64,000 bases of DNA, from assembly GCA_025677835.1 (NCBI GenBank), contig JAIXMR010000131.1, forward strand, positions 1-64,000, in the 5' to 3' direction. The stretch comes from Sporodiniella umbellata (taxonomy: Eukaryota; Mucoromycota; Mucoromycetes; Mucorales; Rhizopodaceae). Under the pieces are notes generated by a model that saw only the letters and a program-made list of their open reading frames with translations, ran no database searches and was not told the DNA's origin. Shown here in pieces: positions 1 to 11,954 of the stretch (positions are counted from its first letter, which is position 1; every line of letters begins with the position of its first letter). The translations under genes were made by a program, and so were the position numbers.

Positions 1-60
1 GTTCTGCACAAGGTCGATCTTTATTTTGATTGGCATGACAAAGACAGTCGCATTTGCCAC

Positions 61-95
<35 letters not shown>

Positions 96-103
96 TGACG
101 TTC

Positions 104-136
<33 letters not shown>

Positions 137-139
137 GTG

Positions 140-1123
140 ATGAGTCATTCACAAGAGCCAACGTTTTCCAGTTTTTCAAGAGAGTTGAATTCGAGTGAAC
201 TTGGAGGGTCTAGTTTTCTTTATACACAAGAAAACCTCTTTCACCATGCGGGTTCGTTAAGTTATGGAGAACAAGTGAAAGAGTTGACCAAGGTATGGAT
301 GGATGAACGCAATGCACCTGAGGTGTTGCACTATCGACGGGATCTGGTAGAATCCCTACTGGATGCAGTGGAGAAACAAGTAAGAAGGGAGGCAATGGAA
401 AGAAATGGGTCATGAACAACACGTTTCTATAGTAGGGCGATAAAATCTTTGAGACGATGGAGTTCACGAACGACAGTCAGTCACGGTTTATTACGATTCT
501 ATTACAGACCGAGATTGAACGGATCAAGTATCTCATCAAGAGTTATTTGCGTACACGGCTGGCAAAAGTAAAAGACCAAGAGGAATGTGGCTATTAAATA
601 ATATATTCCCTTGGTAGATTGAACGATTCTCACTGTATCTATTGAGACAAGTGGATGTAGAAGCGAGGTTGTCCGTACAAGAATTAGAATATGCTCGAAG
701 GTAAGAGGAGAAAGCAAAGCCAACGCTAAAGGTCATGAACAGATATCAGGAAATCATCGAGTTACACGCCCATCATTCGTTTCTGCATGTCCTGCCTGCT
801 TCACAACACAAACAGGATGAACAGACCGAGGAAGTCAATATGGGTAAGAGACAATACAAGTCACAATAGAAACGAAACCAAACGCTTTTAGTGGTCGAAC
901 CCAACTACCATGCGCCCGTCTTTGCCCATATCCTGGCTAACTGTGGCTATATCGAGTCTGTGGGGAGGTAAACATAGAAAAAAAAAAAAAAAGCCATGCA
1001 CTGACTTTTTTTTTTTTGAAAAAAAAAAGAGAGAGTTTACATTTGGAAGAAAACGATATCTATTTATTACGTTATCGAGACATTCAACAGTTCTTAACTC
1101 AAGGTCGGGTCAGGCTAGTCTAA
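140..1123 (+). CDS. SLD5: GINS complex subunit Sld5
   Basis: Predicted exons 140-379, 436-567, 618-700, 743-843, 892-967 and 1036-1123 give 239 residues, close to the usual 220-240 for the family. Sld5 is one of four GINS subunits, part of the CMG replicative helicase at forks. The first exon carries the family N-terminal signature (LTKVWMDERNAPEVL). Exon 2 has the conserved helix TEIERIKYLIKSYLRTRLAK. The last exon ends in the small beta-rich C-terminal domain (DIYLLRYRDIQQFL...RVRLV). All junctions are GT-AG and phases agree. The start follows directly on a long T-tract and is the only ATG giving the conserved N-terminus. The exon 6 acceptor lies in a GA-repeat, so it could shift by a few bases. 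Sure of family; exon ends fairly sure. Confidence 0.88.
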
Positions 1124-1897
1124 ATAAACCGAGCGTTGTCAGTGCACGACGATCTAAAAGTCACTTTTTTTTTTTTTTTGGATGCTAGCCTTTTTCTTGA
1201 TTCTCAGATCCAAGGGGTTTTGAAAGCACTCTTTGGGTTACAAAAAAAAAAAAAAAAAGGAGCAAAAGACGCGCCTAGCCCTTATTGGTTCAAAACGAGT
1301 CCAAAGTGATCCATCTCTCCTTTTTTTTTTTTTTTTTTTTTTTAGGATGAAACTCTAAAAAAGAAATGTTTTTTTTTTTTGGTGATTTGAAACTCATTTT
1401 TTCTTTACGCTTTGTCTTTAGGCAGACGCTTGCATGGCTGTTGAGATTCCGATGATTATTTATTTTTTATATGCCAAAAAAAAAAAGAAAGTGAATTTAA
1501 AACAGACGGAAAATGAAGCAGAACGATTCTGTCTCTTTATGCTTGGTGTTTGAAACAGTTTAAAAAAGTTGTTTTATTTTTCCCATTCAATTGCATTTCG
1601 GTCTCCGCCAAAGAGGATATTTTTTTTTTCTGCTCTCGATTCCGATCTCCGCCCCAGCATGTGCTATCTTTTTCTCTGCAATAGAAATTTGGGGGGAAGC
1701 CAAAGATTCTTTGTATAAAAATTGATTCTCTCTCTCTTTTTCTCTTTTTTTTTTTTTTTTTTTCTTTTATGAAATTTTCCCCATTTTAGAGTCAAAAGAA
1801 ATTCTTTATTCCCCCAGCCCCCCCCCCCTCCGCCGCCTTCAAACAACCTCAGCATCCAACGATTCCCCAGCCTAATCAACCGATATACACCTATTTA
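1124..1897. other. Spacer between SLD5 and kinase; possible upstream kinase exon
   Basis: About 770 bp of AT-rich DNA with runs of T and A (for example near 1321-1343 and 1745-1763). A proline-coding C-rich stretch at about 1790-1860 lies just after an AG (ttttag, 1784-1789). It is open in the frame of the kinase start at 1898, so it could be an extra 5' exon of that gene or its leader. Nothing else recognised. Confidence 0.35.
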
Positions 1898-2608
1898 ATG
1901 CTACATCTAACACACCACACCAACACAGCCAAGTTTGGTAAACACATTCTAGCAGCTGCTAAAGACCAGGAGAGAAATGTAGGTTTAAATAGATAGATGT
2001 AATATCGGTTGGCCAACCCCCCTTTTGATAGAGACTGCTGGATTCTAAACGTTCACCAGAGCCTAGACATCCCTTGCGTAAATCCAGATCGCTGACGACA
2101 GAAAAGACCAGTCTGGTACCTGTGGATATCTCCCTCAAGAGAAGATCGACGGGTTGTCTCCGTCGAGCCTCTTTTTACTCTACCAAATCCAACGAAGCCA
2201 ACCCAACGGTGACCAAAGTAAGCCCGGCCTCTTTCAACTCCACAGCGTTTTTTTTTTTTACATTTTTTTTTTTTTTTTTTTTTTTTATTAGGAAATCTGG
2301 CGTCCGCCTGGTCATTATGAAATTCCTAATGTGTTTGGCCCCGACTGCTTTTTAAAACCCGAGGCCAATCCCAAGAAGAGTCTCACGCTCCGTGAATACC
2401 TCGATAAGCCCGTGGTGAGTAACAAGCCTTGGTATCCAGTAGGCCCTGCTACGGAAATACCTCAATTACCCCCTTTAATTCGCTCAGAGAATGAATTTGA
2501 ACGCAAGATCCGCAAGACTTTACCCAAGACACCCGTCTCTACGCTGGATCCTAGAAATAAATATACTGGTTTTAAAGAAATCGGCACTGGGTAAGAAAAA
2601 AGAAAAAA

Positions 2609-2644
<36 letters not shown>

Positions 2645-3422
2645 TATTGGTTCTAAATTCCATTGCGTTTTCAGTGTCAATGGTTCCGTCGTCTGTGCAA
2701 CCCATAAATACAAAAAGAATTTACGTCTGGCCATCAAACGATGCCGTCTGGATCCAGACAGGGAATACAAAGCCGCCATTTTACGAGAGCTCAAGATTAT
2801 GTCTACCGCCCATCCTAACCTGATCCGTCTTCGTGAAGTCTCACTCTGGCGTGATGATGTCTGGATGGCCATGGATCTAATGCGTTGCTCGGTCTTTGCC
2901 GTACTCTGTCAACGGGGGATGCCTGAAGAGCATACGCTTCATATCGCTTGCGAATCGCTCAAGGCCTTGCATTATCTGCACACCAAAGGCTTTATTCACC
3001 GCGACATCAAATGTGAAAACCTCTTGCTCGGCTGGAATGGCGAAGTCAAACTCGCTGACTTTGGCTTGGCCACTCGGTCCTCACGTCGGAATCGTGATCG
3101 CTTAGGTACCAGCAAATGGATGGCGCCTGAAGTCATCCGTGAACAGTACTATACTGAGAAAATCGATATGTGGTCCATGGGTATCACCCTGATCGAAATG
3201 ATGGACCGTGTTCCTCCCCATTACCTTATCAAGGATGAAATCGAGCTCTTTAGTACCATCGTTCATGAACCCAGCCCTTCCTTTACCTACAGTTATCCTA
3301 CCATGTACATGCGTGGCCTCGTCGCCTGGTTATTGGATGAACAACCTGCCACACGACCTACTGCAAAAGATGTTCTTCACGTAACTTTCTTTTTTTTTTT
3401 TTCTTTGGGCTCCATCTCACTC

Positions 3423-3453
<31 letters not shown>

Positions 3454-3547
3454 TATATAGGAAATCGATGCTCATATTCAAAGTAACCTTTTGAAATCTT
3501 CTACTACTGCTGAACTCGCTAGATTCGTCAATCATGTCTTGCACTAG
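1898..3547 (+). CDS. STE20/PAK-like serine/threonine protein kinase
   Basis: Exons 1898-1978, 2032-2217, 2292-2590, 2675-3380 and 3461-3547 give about 452 residues. The C-terminal half is a complete kinase domain. It has the glycine loop GTGVNG around residue 190, the ATP lysine in LAIKRC, HRDIKCENLL as catalytic loop, DFGLAT, and the STE20-like activation segment GTSKWMAPEV. The subdomain sequences look most like PAK/STE20 kinases, which act in polarity and MAPK signalling. I see no CRIB domain in the N-terminal 180 residues, which are basic and serine-rich, so Cdc42 binding is not supported. The start is uncertain: ATG 1898 is in frame with a proline-rich upstream segment that may be an additional exon. 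The gene is tail-to-tail with SEN1. Confidence 0.8.
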
Positions 3548-3878
3548 ATTTCTTTTCCCCCCTCTTCTATATATATATATATACCCCCCCTTTCCCTAAG
3601 CCTCTCTTTCTTCTTTTTAAGCCTTCTCTCTCTCTTCTATTTATTCGGTTGAAAATTATGAAAAAAAAAAAAAAAAAAAAAAAAACAAAAACAAACCAAA
3701 CCAAAAAAAAAAAAAAAACAACAACAACAACGTTCAATTTCTTTTATGAAACTATAGATGATCAAAAGATAGATCCATTCACCTATCTATCGTTCTACAA
3801 GCCCACGCCCTTCCATTTTATAAAAATAAAACGAAAACAATCCATTTTTTTTTTTTTTTTTTTTTTTTTGGGAGGGGT

Positions 3879-6800
3879 TTATAAAAAGGTTTTGGGTCGT
3901 GTGGGTGGAGGGGATATCGTTTCCTGACCCGCAGGACGTTTGGAGCCCAAGAGGGGAGGCTCTTCTATTTTCACCGGTCCTTTGGGTGGCACCACGGTGG
4001 GTGGAGGCAACATGGTTTCTTGAAGGTAGAGATTGGCAGGTATGTGAGTAGAGAGGGGAGGGAAATAAGGAAATGTACACTAAAAGAGATGGGTGAGTGA
4101 AAGTTTAAGAAGAGGCCTGAATTACCGATCGAATAAGCGCGCGCGCCTGGGCATCCTTGACCAGATCGCCCCAAGCATCACTTTTGGCCAACGATTGCGC
4201 GTGGCCCAAGACAAAGAGGGAACATTTGGCTCGTGTCAGACCTACGTTCATCCGTCTTTGATCGGCTAAAAAACCAATCCCACGCCCTGAACCGGCCCGC
4301 ACACACGAAAAAAGAATAATCTCTTTTTCTTGCCCTTGAAAACCATCCACTGTATTGAAATCAATCACGTCCACAATCCCTGTTCCAAACCGTTTCTGGA
4401 ACCTGGCTTTCAATTGACCCACCTGCTGTTTATACGGGGTAATCACACCAATCTTGGAAGCAAACTAGAGTGGAAAAAAAAAAAAGTAAGTGTCCCTTGG
4501 CTCTTTCTCTTTCTTCTTCTTACTTTGACCGTTGGCAGTTGGGACACCAACGAATCTACCAACGCCACTGCCGCATCCGCTTCGGCCACGTTAAAAACCG
4601 ATTTGCCTCGACCGACCTTTTCCTGCCCGTCTTGAATATCGTAAAAACAATAGGGCGGGAACGAGGGCAAGGCGTGCCAAACGGCTGAGGCATGCGATGC
4701 CATGTTTTCACCATCCTGTAGCCGGGACTGATAGAACAACCGGCTGGGGAAAGCACTGATCTCAGGATGCATACGGTATTGGATACTATCGAAAAAAAAA
4801 AAAAAAACCACACACACACACACACACACACATACATACAGTCATCAACAACTAGCTTTGGCTAACGCCAGTTTACCTTAACAAACTCACTTCTTTCCCC
4901 ATACTTTTCTCTAGTCGCATAAACAAACTCTGAGGATAGCCATACTGACTAGCCACCGTAGACATCACCGTGGGCGGAAGCTGTTCAGGATCCCCCACAA
5001 GAATACAACGTTGGGTATCGAACTTGAGCGGGATCAACGAGCTCAGTTCGATCGATTGAGCCGCTTCATCCACAATGACCGTATCAAACGTAGCGCCCAT
5101 CCCTGTCAACATATCGTGGCCGCTGCCACTGAGGGTGGCACAGACCACGCTGGCTTTCGCAAACACCTTTTGACGTGCCCGGACACGGGAAACCTCCATT
5201 TCCTGCCCATAGTTCTTTTGCTCCTGATAGGCCTCCCGCAGTGCCGATTTGGCCTTCACTAGCTGTTGTCCTAATTCTTTGCGCTTGCTCCGTAACTTGG
5301 ACATCTGTCCCATATCGTTCCCGGCTTGCGTAATCTCGCGATCCACATCGTCCAGGCCGATCTGCAGGTTACGAATCTCGTTATGAAGACTGTCCAGACG
5401 TAACCCAATCTTGCCCAACCGCGTATCGTTCCCCGTTTCCATCTCACTCTCCACCAGTCGATCCAGAATACGATCCTTGACAGAACTATGCACCGCATCA
5501 GCCACGCCGATACGCACCACGTTGGGTTGGCAAAGCCCACCTGAGGTCCGAACCCCTTCTTTCAATCGTTTCGTAATCTCGTCTACCGCCGCATTACTCG
5601 GCGCGCTCACCAACAGCTTGCTCTGTGGCTGTTGTTCCAGTAGAGCAAGGATCAACGCCAGAATCGTCTTGGTCTTGCCTGTGCCCGGTGGCCTTAGATA
5701 TATAAAAAAAAAAAAAAAAAAAAAAAGAGAGAACGTAAGAAAACGAAAGGACCGATCACTATACCCTTGGATCAACGAAAAGCCTTTGCGCTTTTCAAGT
5801 GCAGAGGCAATGGCTTCCGCCTGGGGCGTGTTCACATGATACGTCTGTTGGTACTGTTGTACGACCGAGGCCGGCGGGCGGCGAACGCCTGATGGTTTCG
5901 GTGATAACAAGCAGGCCCCTAGTTCATAATGTTCGAGCGCCTCTAACGCGGCGTATTCTCGCAAGAGAGTGGTCAGACTGACCAGGATGAGTGCATGGCT
6001 AGCCTATGTTATAAGGAAACTTACCTCATCACCTTCAACACGCTCCATAACGTCTTGGGTGAAATCGCATTCAAGACCGTGATACGCTCATGGGTAAAAT
6101 AGGAACGTATACAGACTTCGCCCATACTCTTGCTCTGGTGAATGGACATCACTTTGCCCAGAAAGGCACGGCGTCGCCAAGGTTTCTGTGTCGCGTCGCC
6201 TTCCGTCAGCTGATCCGGTTGCTCGAAAAAGGCGGACCCGAAATGGTTCGCCACACAGACAAGGTCGTCGGTGGAAAGGTGACTGCTGATCTGGTGCATG
6301 GGCAGCATAAAGGAGATATCGACAAAATCGTTGGTATGGCAACGACCCGAGACCATACACCGTTCGAGCACATCGCTTGCACTCAGACCCTCGCGCGCGC
6401 GTTGCATCTGACTCCAGCTTTCTGCCATCAGCAAAGGCTCGAACGTTTGCTTGTAAGCCTGGAAAGAGGCAAACGTCGACGGCACCCGCATAGACACCGC
6501 TTGCCCCGGTGGGCTCTCCCCCGTCACCGTCAGATCCCAGCCAAACACGGTCTTGTAAAGCGCATCCATCTTGGGCGCCAGTTTCTGTCGTCGCACTTGC
6601 GCACGCTGCCGTTGTTCTTTTTGCTGCATGTACTGATGCGTCGGATTATCGATCATCTGCACCTTGCGTTTCGGCTGGGTGTCAAAGAGCGCTTTCAGAC
6701 TCGCACTTTCCGCTCGTACGTTGGCCGCGCGGTCGTTCAAACTCACCAGACCTTCCAGTCCGCCTTCTTCATCTTCAGATGAATCCGAAGAAGACTGTTC

Positions 6801-9800
6801 GGTCGCGTACCGTCGATGAAGCGCGCTCGAGGGTGATTTTGCTGTGGCCATCATCCGTTGCTCCGCTCGAAGTTCCTCGCGCAAACTCTTGATCTTGGAA
6901 AACCCCATCGGTGGTGGCTTCAGCCTTCGACCCGTGCTCGTCACCGAATACGTCGGTTGGTTGGTTGGCACATACACGCGTTCTGCATGCCCTTTTCGTC
7001 CCTCTTTTGGCTTTGCCATCGGCTGTGTCGAATAGACCGGATTCACCCTCGCCCGTGATGGCCCACCCGGTACGGCAATCGGCGTCGCCGCCGCCGCCGC
7101 CCTAGCTGTCGTTTTCGTCACTGCTTTCGTCACCGCTTTCGTCGGCTGGATCTTGGGCGGGTCGATCGCCATCGGCTCTGGCTTAACTTCGTCCAAGAGC
7201 CCTTCTTGCATCATGTGCGCAATATCCAATGCGCCATATTCCTCTGCAAACTCGTCATCATCCGAAATCTCGTAGGGCGCTTCTTGGCTCGTCTCAAAGA
7301 AACGCGTTATTTTGGCCTGTCGTGGTGGGGTGCGCAAGCCAACCTGCGCAAAACTTTGATCCAGCGTCATCTGCTTTGGAGCGCTCTTCTTGACGTGGCT
7401 TTCCACAGGTGTATGTACAGTCTGCCATGCCACCTCTTCATCATCACTGTCGTTCAAAAAAATAAAGTGGCTCGGTTCGTGTGCACTCAGACTCATGAAC
7501 AGTCTTTCCTTTTCGTTGGCGCTCAACTTGCTAGAATTCACGCCGGTGGCAGCCGCCATCAATCGGTCGTACGCTTCCACTGATACCTTGCTCTCCTTCT
7601 TGGTCAAGAGGCTCAACAGATCGATCAAGAGCGGCATCAGACGACGGATCACGTCCTGACGCGTCACATAAATCCAGTGCGAAAGCGCGTCGGTCGAGCT
7701 CTGCACATGGTTGTAGGCCAGCTCGTATGTCTCCAACTTGCTACGGGACTGCATCAGCCCTTGCGCACTTTCAAGCACCGGAATCAACGCGTCTACCACG
7801 TCGCGGGGGCGGTAGCGTTCGGCCCAGCTGAGACCGCTCTCAAACACAAACGCAATCGTCTGCCAGCTATGATCCCAAAAGATTCTTATCTGGTGGGCAT
7901 CGTCCGGCATCATCCCAATAAAGGTCGCCAGGAGGTGGATGAGATGGGGAATGGAGTGAAAGACGTCCAGGCCGGTCTCAAAGAACGCCAGATGTTCCTG
8001 GAGTATCGCGTTCACTGCCTCAAACGCACGTGGGGAACGCAGCAGTTGGACTAGAGCGACGCTTTCGCTAGCCCAGGTACGGAGTTCGGCGTACTGAGAG
8101 CTCCAGAAGTGCAACAGTGGCTTGGTCAATTCATCCTCTGTGTTGTGTTCTAGCTTGATCAGGGGCAAGATACGTAACGTCAGGTCGTGGATCGAGCGTA
8201 CTTGTTCAGCTACCTGAGGGACTTTTAAAAGCGCTTTCTGTTCACCCAAGTTGGGTACGTCGATGGTAGCCACCGCAGCATAGGATTTTAAAAGCATGGG
8301 CGCAAACTGATTGGAAGGGTGCTGGCCGAGTTGCTGCATCAAGACATGCCAGATGGCTTGATAGGATGAACCGACCTCCACCGGCTCTTCAAGAGAGGCA
8401 GCTTGATAGCAAAGCAAAACAGACGATGTATGTTTGTCCATCAGATCACCCAACATCCCCAGGGCCGCTTGAGGTATATGCTGAACAATCGTCGGTAGAC
8501 TGGCCGCTTTCCACTGCGTAAATGACAAGATACGAGGCACATACTCTTCGATTTTCACCCGAGGCACACTATCGTCCGAAAGACACTGCTCGATTATCTG
8601 TAGACCCAACTCGGCACAATACGCACGACTCATCACGCCCCAACTGTCCATCTGAAAATAACCAAAGGTGGTATCAAGCATTCTGTTGGTGATTTGCTCC
8701 TCTACAGGCGACTGCCGTAACGAAGACCAGTACGGATACATCCATTCCAACATGCTCTTGATCCTCGCCATCAACTTATCTTCTGGGTATCGCGTTCCGT
8801 CTTTCTGTAGAATCTTGCCTACGTTGCCTTCACGGGCAATCTTCATCACGGACTGAAAGACATGATGTTCGCAAATCTGTTGAATAATAGATTGGTACAC
8901 TTCAGAACTTGACTCGATCTCACCCCAGAATTGGCCTTGTAGTTTGATGAGCATGATAGTCATCGTCTTTAATATTTCGCTTAACCATTCACTCGGCGTT
9001 GCCAGCTGCCTACAGATCAGGTCGGGCATCGACACGTTGCTTGTCTTCATACTGCTCTCAAGCACCTCAGAAGAAACCGTGGTCGCTAACAGCCGTAGCG
9101 CTTTCCAATACTCACCCATGTTCTCTGTCAGCCGAAAAGGCAAGGCGAGGTCTTTACCCGAGAGCAAGCAAAAAATAGCGACACAGGTACTATCCAACTG
9201 GCTCGCTCTATCTTCTGTCGCTGCAAATTTCTCTAATAGCTTTCTGCACCAAAATCGAACGATCCGATGATGGTGTAGACTGAGCTGGAATAGGTAGGGT
9301 GCTGTGTCGGTAGCGAGCGTGGGGAACATCCCAGTCTTTTGAATCTGATCAAACATGTTGCAAAAGTAACGATCGCAATCGGCTGAGCTTAGCAACTCAA
9401 AAGAAAAAATAACTTCAACCAAGGCGCTCATGACTTGATCTGTCAAGGTAAACTTGGCTACGCAGGTCTGAAACGTGGACTGAACTCTCTTTAAATCAAA
9501 CGTCTTTAGGATCTCAAAAAATTGTTCTACCGTTTGCTTTGGGAATAGCTCTTCATATCTATACCCGTGTCAGTTTTATCGTGGTTTCTGTTTCCTAGTT
9601 ACCTATTTTGGACAACAGCTTTGGATAGTTGATACTGCTTTGCGCAGTGGCTACAACTCTTGAGCTGTTGATTCATTTGATCTTTGTACTGAACAATCGG
9701 TTCATGATCAGGTAAAGAGAACAGCCAGAGAGATTCTCGAGCAATCGGTAGGATCTCTAAAGTGCACCACCAGTGTGGCACAGACAACAAAAACTCGAGT

Positions 9801-9910
9801 GTGTCGTTGAAAAATTTTGTTTCTAGATCTGCATCGTCTCGACTGTTATTTTTCTTTTCTAATGTTTCTAGCAAGTTGGAAAGTCGAGCATCGTTGACCG
9901 AATTGTTCAT
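3879..9910 (-). CDS. SEN1: Sen1-type RNA/DNA helicase (transcription termination)
   Basis: Seven exons, in order 9910-9603, 9558-6025, 5977-5765, 5692-4877, 4785-4524, 4464-4126 and 4079-3879, give about 1,890 residues. Residues 1 to about 1270 form the long helical N-terminal domain of Sen1/senataxin. The SF1B Upf1-like helicase core follows: GPPGTGKTKT (Walker A, near 1352, split by an intron), VDEAAQS (motif II), GDPEQLPP, QYRMHP, and VDGFQGQEKE...GLTRAK (motifs V-VI). The short proline-rich tail (last exon) is weakly supported but stays open in phase. Sen1 unwinds RNA:DNA hybrids and ends Pol II transcription of short RNAs. Mucorales also have a SEN1-superfamily helicase (RnhA) in RNAi; the very long N-terminus favours true Sen1. 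A 45-base homopolymer lies 31 bp upstream of the start. Confidence 0.9.
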
Positions 9911-9939
9911 GGATCTAGAATAAACCCTTTGACTAAAGA

Positions 9940-9986
<47 letters not shown>

Positions 9987-10470
9987 CAGCCAAAAAAAAT
10001 TAAGCCTGCCTCAAAATGCATGTGGGCCAATAAAAAAAAGCGACTTTTTAATACAGTTCAGAAGAGGCGCTAATCCATGAGCCGTAGTTTTTCTACAAAG
10101 AAACATGTGTTACTGCTAAGCACCAAAACCATGCCTACAGTCAGTTTTTTTTTTTTTTTTTTTTTTTAGGACTAAAAGTCTTATGTTATGGAAAAGTCTT
10201 GAAAAGGTCAAAATCAGCTTTCATCGTGCTCTTTGACTGTTAGCTTTTCCTTGGTCTATTTCTTTCCATAGCTCTTTACTTACTCGAAACAAGTCTGTAC
10301 TGTTTAGCCTGTTGATTTTTTCCGGTGCATGGTTCTGAATGATATCATTTCACCACGTTGTCTTGAGATGTTCACAAACAGTCTACTTGAAAGCGGAGTT
10401 GAGCGTGATGTTTTTGCATTGACTTTTTCAAGTTTCTTGTTTTTATTTTTTTGGTCTTTTTCCACTCAAG
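9911..10470. promoter_or_regulatory. Shared divergent promoter region of SEN1 and LIM gene
   Basis: 560 bp separate two divergent start codons. The region contains an uninterrupted run of 45 A at 9941-9985, a T run at about 10145-10167, and otherwise AT-rich sequence. Poly(dA:dT) tracts keep nucleosomes off fungal promoters; applying that here is inference. No clear TATA box was chosen. Confidence 0.5.
9941..9985. repeat. A45 homopolymer
   Basis: Forty-five consecutive A on the + strand, the longest homopolymer in the window. It is T45 in the 5' leader or promoter of SEN1, ending 31 bp before its ATG. Its length is hard to sequence and may be inexact. Confidence 0.9.
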
Positions 10471-11912
10471 ATGTCGTACTTGACAAAAGATCAGCTTGGT
10501 AATCTCAAAATAAAAAAGTTGCACTCTAAACGACTATTTTTTTTTTTTTAAAAAAAAAAATAGAAAACTATTTGAAGCAGCTCCCCGAGACGCACAAACC
10601 CAGCAAAGACTACCAGCAAGTAAAAAACGACCTCACCTATTCAGAAGCTGAGGGTGTGAAGGAGAGAATGAACCGATTACGTCTATCTACAGGCACGCAG
10701 ATGGCTACAACCAACATAAGAACACCGAGTTTTCCAGAAAAGCCGAAAACGAGCTCACCAAAAACAGAAACACCAAAAACAAACTTTAAAGAGACGCCTA
10801 AACCTTCAAAACCAGAGGCTGATCTGCCTGGAACCCCTAAACCTTCGACTAAGGTCAGTGTGCCTAGTGCTCTTTACATTGGTCAGATCTGTCCTGGATG
10901 TCATGAACAAGTCAGCGGCTCTGTGGTCTCAGCTGTCGATAAACTATGGCACACCCGGTGTTTTCAGTGTACGCATTGCCACAAAGGTATGGAAAGCGAA
11001 CAGTACTTTGAGAAAGACAACGGGATATACTGTGCAAAGGACTATCGCTTACTGTTCAGTATTACATGCCATACATGTCAGGAGCCTATTGAGAAGGTGA
11101 TTCAGAAAACCAACCAAAAAGTTAGACTGCTTAATCTTTCTAATAGCAAGCATTAAAAGTACTGGGTAAATACTATCACGAAAATCATTTTTGCTGTACG
11201 GTCTGCAAACTTCCCATTGGCCAGGAGCAATTCAAAGTGTATCAAGATGAACCCTACTGCCAAGAGGATTATAGGAAAAAGTTTGGCAAAAAATGCAGTG
11301 GCTGCAGTCAGTTTCTACAGGGAGAATATATCAACGCGCTTGGACAGATGTGGCACAAACACTGCTTTCATTGTACTGTAAGTCAACTGACAATGACTAC
11401 CAACAGAAAAGGCTATAGCGTTCAATCTAGGTCTGCAAGCAAGGCTTTCAAGGGTCGTTTCTTGTCAAAGACGACCGGCCATACTGTGAAGAGCATTATC
11501 CCAGGGAACAGTCTCCATCCCATTGGACGCCTAAGCCTTTTACCCCACCATCGCTCAAACCCGACCATCCAAACCCAGTCCTCAAGCCCAAGCCTTTGAC
11601 TAAGCCTGTAGGCCTCAAACCGCCTGTGCCTCCCAAACCGGCGCTTTCTTTGAAACCAGCCAAAGCATGTCATGTCTGTCAAGAGGTCATCGATGGTCCT
11701 TGTGCCAGCGCTTTAGGCCACGATTATCATATCCATCACTTTCAATGCTATCAATGCCATCGCTCACTTTCTTCTCGCGTACCAGGTAAGCACTTGCTAA
11801 ACAAAAGAGGAAACGTTTACGATTTATTTTTGTGTGTGTGTGTGTGTGTGTGTTTTTAGGCATGTGGCAAGGCAACTCACAGGGGGAGCTGATATGTAAA
11901 ATGTGTGTATAA
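10471..11912 (+). CDS. Four-LIM-domain adaptor protein, paxillin-like
   Basis: Exons 10471-10498, 10564-11096, 11147-11377, 11431-11785 and 11860-11912 give 399 residues. Four LIM zinc fingers are visible. LIM1 starts at CPGC (near residue 117) and LIM2 at CHTC. LIM3 starts at CSGC and, after a proline-rich linker, LIM4 at CHVC. Each has the C-x2-C...H-x2-C...C-x2-C pattern. The N-terminal 100 residues are rich in K-P and T-P. The LIM3-LIM4 linker contains PPVPPKP, a class II SH3 ligand. Such proteins bridge actin structures, Rho GTPase regulators and membrane receptors. The fungal paxillin homologues Pxl1 and Rga-type proteins are likely relatives, but the exact orthologue is not clear. The last exon is only 53 nt. 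A (TG)n repeat precedes the final acceptor. Confidence 0.83.
11831..11853. repeat. (TG)n microsatellite in last LIM-gene intron
   Basis: About 11 TG units lie directly upstream of the polypyrimidine/AG acceptor of the final intron. A comparable (CA)n on the + strand at about 4809-4832 sits in a SEN1 intron. Confidence 0.85.
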
Positions 11913-11954
11913 AATAAAAAAAAAAAAAAAAAAAAGTGATTTACAGAAGTTTTA

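Noticed and set aside
2462..2872. Minus-strand open frame of 136 codons opposite the kinase
   Set aside because: Contains a poly-lysine/phenylalanine run from an intron homopolymer and overlaps conserved kinase exons on the other strand.
3649..3927. Open frame made mostly of lysine/asparagine codons
   Set aside because: Low-complexity poly-A between two convergent genes; no protein pattern.
6090..8054. Plus-strand open frames of 125-230 codons opposite SEN1
   Set aside because: They lie inside the 3.5-kb SEN1 exon and show no domain. Composition mirrors the sense codons.
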